Source: Lyophyllum atratum
Taxonomy: Eukaryota; Basidiomycota; Agaricomycetes; Agaricales; Lyophyllaceae
Assembly: GCA_014905825.1 (NCBI GenBank)
Contig: JACGCN010000009.1
Span: 1,364,001-1,428,000 of the forward strand
Direction: 5' to 3'
DNA: 64,000 nt
The notes beneath the pieces were generated by a model that had not been told where the DNA came from, did no database searches, and worked only from the letters and a program-made list of their open reading frames with translations. Position 1 is the stretch's first letter. Each line of letters opens with the position of its first letter. The translations under genes were made by a program, and so were the position numbers. Positions 59,234 through 64,000 of this stretch are shown one piece after another.

Positions 59234-60951
59234 CTACGGGCGAGACTCGAGGTCCGGTACCGACTGACCCCCCCGGTCGGGCACAACGAATTCGAAACCT
59301 GACAACACGGGCCCTTGAGATTTGTCCGAAGTAGGTGCTAAACCCTCGGAAACTCGTTGCCTGAGGCTCAGGATCAAGCGGCTGCCGGCGATTGTCACCA
59401 TGGACAAAGAAAAGCTGAAAACAAGGGTTAGGCTTGTTATTCCAGCCAAGCGGAAAGGAATCTAGCATACGGCCGTGCAACTGCGATCAATATGGGCGGG
59501 GCTTTCGCCCACATACTACGAAACTAATCAGATGAGAATAGACTCTTTTCTAAACGGTTACGCACACAAGTGAAAATATGGCACACGCTGAATGAATCGT
59601 GAATTCAAAGCGAGAGAGATGAAAGAAGTTAGTCACCTGCTACAATTATGAAGTATGCGGTGCCTAATAGTCAAGGTAAGAGACCAGCGCACATGAGAAC
59701 GAAGTAGCTGACCATCGAGGAATAGAGTAACATAAAAAGCTCCACAATCCGTTTTTCTAGAGAATCGGGAAATGACATAACGGACAGTGATCACAAAGAG
59801 TGTTGTCTCGAATACAATCCTGCGGAATGGTCAGTCGGACATTTGGAGTAGAGGCAAAGTCAAACACACGTAGGCATCCAAGCAATCCACAGGTACGACG
59901 GGATCTGTAGAAGATTAAGACGATATTACATGTAAGGGCTGTAATAAATACTCACCTCGGATACGCATGCACCCTTTGAACGGGCGGAGTCTATGCGTCC
60001 TATGGCAATTTTATCAACACACACGACAGCAGAAATAGAGTAGATATATATACCGATGATTCCCGAATATGCTGCAGTCATGATGGCAAAAGTCGAGGCC
60101 GCATAGAAAGCCCCTCCTATCCACAATAGTTTTCGCACTATACATTGGCCATTGTGGATGGCGTTCACTCGTATCGCGACCACAGCTTATGAGAAGGCTC
60201 AGGCTCAGATATAAAAGCTGAGCCTAGAGCAGCGCACCGTGTATTGACACGTAGCAGATAATTGTGAGATAGGCTTGCAGTAAAATCCATGCTTTGCAAA
60301 ACTAAGGAAATAATGTGAGAAAGGTAAGTCTCAGGCCACAGAACTGACCATAATATCATGCATCACGGGAGATAATTTGTCTGGACAGGCTATTTGAGGC
60401 GGAGTGAATGGAGTGAAAGATGATTAGAACTCACCATACATATCCAAAGCAAGGATGCACGGCCTGCTTTTGATTAAATATACTTCCAGGATTTTATCAA
60501 CTGAATTCATACGCACGGAAGGTATCGATTCTACTTGTGCAGCAGCTATTAGGCAGATATAATGACGTAGGCAAGCCCAGCACGCACCACTACAAAGATG
60601 GCCGATACTGCACTCTTCGGTCTTCTCCAGACCAACTCTACCTTGTTGACATCGTGAGCTTTAGAATGACCTTCCTGGGTTCACCTACTTCACTGGCCAA
60701 CTAAACCTCGTAAGCGGCATGCATGGGAGCTGGGAGGATGGTTACTCACAGTTATAAGATGATCGTAAACTAGCATCGAGAATCCAGCAACTGTTTCGGT
60801 ATCGAATTAACCAACATACAATGGCTGGCTTAGGGAGCATACATAACGTCGAGCTAACACAGAACAGTGAGGTTCGACTTGGTTACTGGAAGGATACGAC
60901 GTACTTGACAGCCATGTTGTATCGAGCTTCAACTTGAATAGTTTCGGACAT
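59234..60951 (-). CDS. DUF6533-like seven-helix membrane protein, multi-exon
   Basis: The start MSETIQVEARYNMAVK at 60951 is followed on the minus strand by exons encoding VAGFSMLVYDHLIT (about 60800-60750) and DVNKVELVWRRPKSAVSAIF (about 60650-60590). Then come AIRVNAIHNG, KLLWIGGAFYAASTFAIMTA and YIYSISAVVCV (60180-60000), further helices at about 59830-59720, and APPILIAVARP. The last exon has SLSMVTIAGSRLILSLRQRV and ends at a TAG at 59234. This series matches the DUF6533 family, a large Agaricomycete group of putative membrane receptors with no known ligand. At least eight small exons are separated by short introns. Joins between 60904 and 60800, and around 60400, are not resolved. Confidence 0.75.
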
Positions 60952-63366
60952 TTGTCTATATTGTCAATCTGGAAACTTTTGGTTCATAGAATGATTCAGG
61001 CGGAGGTGAGCCGTAGGAATACACCGTAGTGGGCACGGTCGGACGAAAATGAGATCGGATTAGCTGCATCATACACTGGTCCGAATACACGGGGTATATC
61101 AAGGCGCCAGCTAAAGATGCGTCACGCTTCGTCTTCCGCGTGCTTCGTCAGGAGATTGATATACATTGGTCGCGGAACTATTGGCCATAAGAATTAAAGA
61201 TCAACAATCATGATCATGATGGCCTCCACCCATCCTTGATCGCGCTGAGAGGATATATGGCTAGAAAAGGCCGAAAAGGCTGTACATACCAAGATTTCCA
61301 TGTAAGAATACCTAGTGATAGACCCGTCTGACAGATCCATGTGAGCCCAGCAGCGTTTCAGTGCGTATGTGGCTGTTGGATCCGACTGAAGCTGACTGAA
61401 GAAAAGGCGATACGAGTCATGCTTGCTATTCGTGGCTACTTTATGACAACAACAATCAACAAAAGAAGTCCCAGAGCGCGCTTGGAGCGCGCGCCAAGAT
61501 CTTTCGGAAGACTTCCACCAGCCACCTTCGAATTTGAAACCTACCTACCTCTACTAGGGAGATCGACCTACTAAAACTTAAAATAGGTTTGACATCTCGT
61601 TTTGAAGCAAGGCAGTGAATCATCACTAAAGACCTAATAACCTTCGGAGCCAGTGGAAATCACCAGGTGGAGAAATGATCTTGAACTCACCCAAAACGAC
61701 AAACTTGCTCTAGCTCTACACATTGCGCGGAGGCGTATACAATTTTCAGCTCCGGACTTCGTCCTTTTTTGCAGACTGTATGATGGTGCGCCAAGGGCCC
61801 GAGAATTCCACCACCTTCCTCGGGCGACTCCACTGCGACTCCGAGGGCCCGCTGGTAATCCATTCACTGTGCAAAGATGAAGCTTCAGATTTCCCCTCAC
61901 ATAGCACTATGCCTATCTCTCTGGCTGTCCCCGATGTGACGTCACGAGCGCACAGGCTGTTGTACATATATCTAGTTGATGATGATCTTTTAATTTCTAA
62001 AATCACCCGCATGGACGTCCATTGCCTCGCCAACTCATGCTTGGAGATCACAGAATGATCTGCGTCTGAATCGGCGACCGCCTATCGTTCTCAGACTCGT
62101 TAGGTTCTAAAGTGTCGAGCTGGACTTCTTGTGCTACATGATCATCGAGGCTTTCTTAGCCAGACCCCCCAGAATTTGCCTTTGGTCACCTTTTTATGTC
62201 AGATCATCTACTGCCGTTAACACTAAGAAGAGTAGCATCTCCGATGCCCAAGACGCGGCTCACCGTCACGACATCGTATCGACCCACACCGGAGTATAGT
62301 ATCTGTCTATAACGCAATATCTCTATGCCGGACTCAGGGTCGTGCGCGCATGAGAGGACTGGGAACTTCCATGATCTGACATATGGCTCCTTGTAAACCC
62401 TCTTCACCGTTAAGAACCGCTTATCTACGCTGGATCTGCTTATCCCGCACTTGCTTCATACCTAGGGGGTTACTAGCAACAGGTTGTAAATGAAATCAAG
62501 GCTTGGGAGGTGTTCAGCGATGAAGGGCTCGGGCGCCGCGCAGGCGCATATTGGTCAAGGTCACAAGTCGAGGTCTCATCTGAACACGTCAGGTAGGGAG
62601 AGATGTTTTATCACTACCGGCGGAAAGCACTCTTGAACCCCATCTAGCAAGAATGGATGACGTCGAAAGTAATCATGGTCACCTTATGTCAAAGTAAGCA
62701 AGATTGGTCTGTACATACAGCACGTGGTGCGATATTGATTCTCTCTTGCTTTGTGTACTAGAAAGAACAGCGCTATCTAGTTATAGGACTTTCTTATCTA
62801 TGATTCGCAATCGCACAAAGCAATTCGGGGGTCCAATCACGCACGTCGTTTAGATTTCATCGACGTTCCGCATATGAGCGACAAAAGATAAAGGTTATGG
62901 ACACACGTTGTGCTTCCTGATAAACTAACCCTTGCCCAGGTCTGACACCCTGAAACTTCCTGTACAGCTTTGTGATTACCACAACATGAACGTCCCCTTA
63001 TTTTCATTTCCCGGTTCAGGGATCGTCGATTTCATGAAAGGGCGTAAACCGCGAGGCTAATTGACAGAAAGAAGCCCATGTTCTGCCGAAGAAACTGCAT
63101 GATGAGGCGTCGACGAACACAATAATGAGAACGTGGATTGCATTTTACGCGTAGCCTTCGACTAGCGCGAGGCTTATCGGAATCCGTCGAGATAATACAA
63201 GCAGAAGAGGTGACCGCCGTTTTACTGTCCAGTCGGCCGTCGGTGGTCGAGGAATTCTCGTGTGGTGTGATATTGCATGAGCATATGGGTGAGGAATTTA
63301 TGAAGCCACGATGATCGAAGATTTAAGAGGCGATATCGTAGTTTAGATTGATATCCTCTCTAGCAG
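60952..63366. other. Long region without a supported gene
   Basis: Only short ORFs on both strands. Near 61480 there is a GC-rich stretch (agcgcgcttggagcgcgcgcc) with dyad potential. Confidence 0.4.
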
Positions 63367-64000
63367 CTAATACGATGGGAAATCGGAGTCTCTTGAGACT
63401 AGCAGCACCTGATGAGTGGTCTTGTGCTTCGCTGTCAAGCAGTACTTACTCAACATCAACTCGATAAAGCGCTTTATCTCATCCGGCGGCCAGCTGACGA
63501 GATTCTGAAAATGAGAGCTAGGAGATCCTTGACATGAGTGAATGTACTCACTTCTCATGTAGCAACCGACACACAAGACGACCCCTTAATCTCCGCCAGA
63601 CCACTGAAGCAAAGGAGGACTATGACATCGATATGTATCATTTCCGCCACTTGAAGGACAGATAGGGCACGCTACGATGTCGACGTCAACTTGTAGGTAA
63701 GTCTGAATAGAAGTTTTCGGAACTCGAGGAACCAATCGGTTGTCTAAGCGCAGGATAGAAAAACAAACCTATCAGTGCATGCAGCCTTACGACTCCCTGG
63801 AAGGTCATTAGAAAATAGTACTGCGGCGATGCGCACAAGACACGGGTCGGTATGAATAGCCGGGAAACCTCGGGCGGGGATGAGGACATCGCTTCAGTGT
63901 TCACGCACCTCCGTTTAGACCAGTCCGAGCAGCCTCGAGGTAATTGAATAGTTGGTCGACTGTGAGAGCGGGGAAATCAACCACCCAAACTGCGGGGACG
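63367..64000 (-). CDS. Possible gene fragment cut by the window edge
   Basis: From the right edge, the minus strand reads VWVVDFPALTVDQLFNYLEA, then after a GTGCGT donor near 63910 shorter pieces (SRKAACTD; VPRVPKTSIQTYLQVDVDIV, ACPICPSS). A further frame at 63367-63576 has WPPDEIKRFIELML. The pieces look coding and include a CPxC pattern, but the joins are not certain. Possibly the start of a transposon-encoded or orphan gene. The rest lies beyond the window. Confidence 0.3.

Overview
The window comes from a filamentous basidiomycete (Agaricomycete-type mushroom) chromosome. Genes are split by many 45-65 bp GT-AG introns. Several families are typical of Agaricomycetes: a FunK1 fungal kinase, a DUF6533-like membrane protein, a KDZ-transposase relic with a CxC2 domain, a fungal fruit-body lectin, an F-box protein, a GT90/CAP10 glycosyltransferase and a GMC oxidoreductase. 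I rebuilt exon models by eye from splice signals. The fully resolved models sum to an exact multiple of three, which is internal support for them.

Layout. 0.8-1.6 kb: C2H2 protein (-). 2.4-3.7 kb: decayed KDZ transposase (-). 3.7-5.7 kb: tandem segmental duplication carrying the tail of the next gene. 5.5-7.2 kb: VHS-GAT (Gga-like) adaptor (-). 8.1-8.4 kb: 135-bp tandem repeat. 9.0-11.6 kb: 17-exon GMC oxidoreductase (+). 12.5-13.0 kb: coiled-coil ORF (+). 13.4-14.3 kb and 24.4-25.4 kb: two paralogous pyridoxamine-phosphate-oxidase-like proteins in opposite orientation. 15.6-17.8 kb: GT90 (+). 18.6-21.2 kb: 13-exon gene with two DUF3820-like modules (-). 26.0-27.8 kb: C2H2 regulator (-). 30.7-32.6 kb: FunK1 kinase (-). 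33.9-34.4 kb: lectin (+). 35.6-38.2 kb: Clr4/SUV39-type H3K9 methyltransferase (+). 39.0-40.2 kb: F-box protein (-). 42.2-42.9 kb: small membrane protein (-).

45.2-45.8 kb holds the most striking gene, which is hidden because its main exon has no start codon of its own. It encodes a 181-residue secreted precursor with 13 pentapeptides of the form x-(P/T/A)-P-x-W. They are separated by KR/RR dibasic sites, and most are followed by two X-Ala dipeptides (EAEA, EAGA or EADA). This is the processing logic of yeast alpha-factor and of Kex2-processed repeat proteins. Downstream on the same strand lie a bestrophin-like channel (46.9-49.1 kb) and an intact cytochrome P450 (49.5-51.7 kb). A Ca2+/H+ exchanger (52.2-54.2 kb, -), a small unknown protein (55.5 kb, +), a secreted Gly/Asn/Trp-rich protein (56.3-57.0 kb, -) and a DUF6533-like seven-helix protein (59.2-61.0 kb, -) follow. 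The last 3 kb are mostly non-coding, with a possible gene cut by the window edge.

Together these look like ordinary dispersed fungal genes: chromatin, trafficking, glycosylation, ion transport and secreted or redox functions. There is no clear operon-like pathway. The one possible functional group is the repeat-peptide precursor and the P450 about 3.7 kb downstream of it, and that link is inference only.
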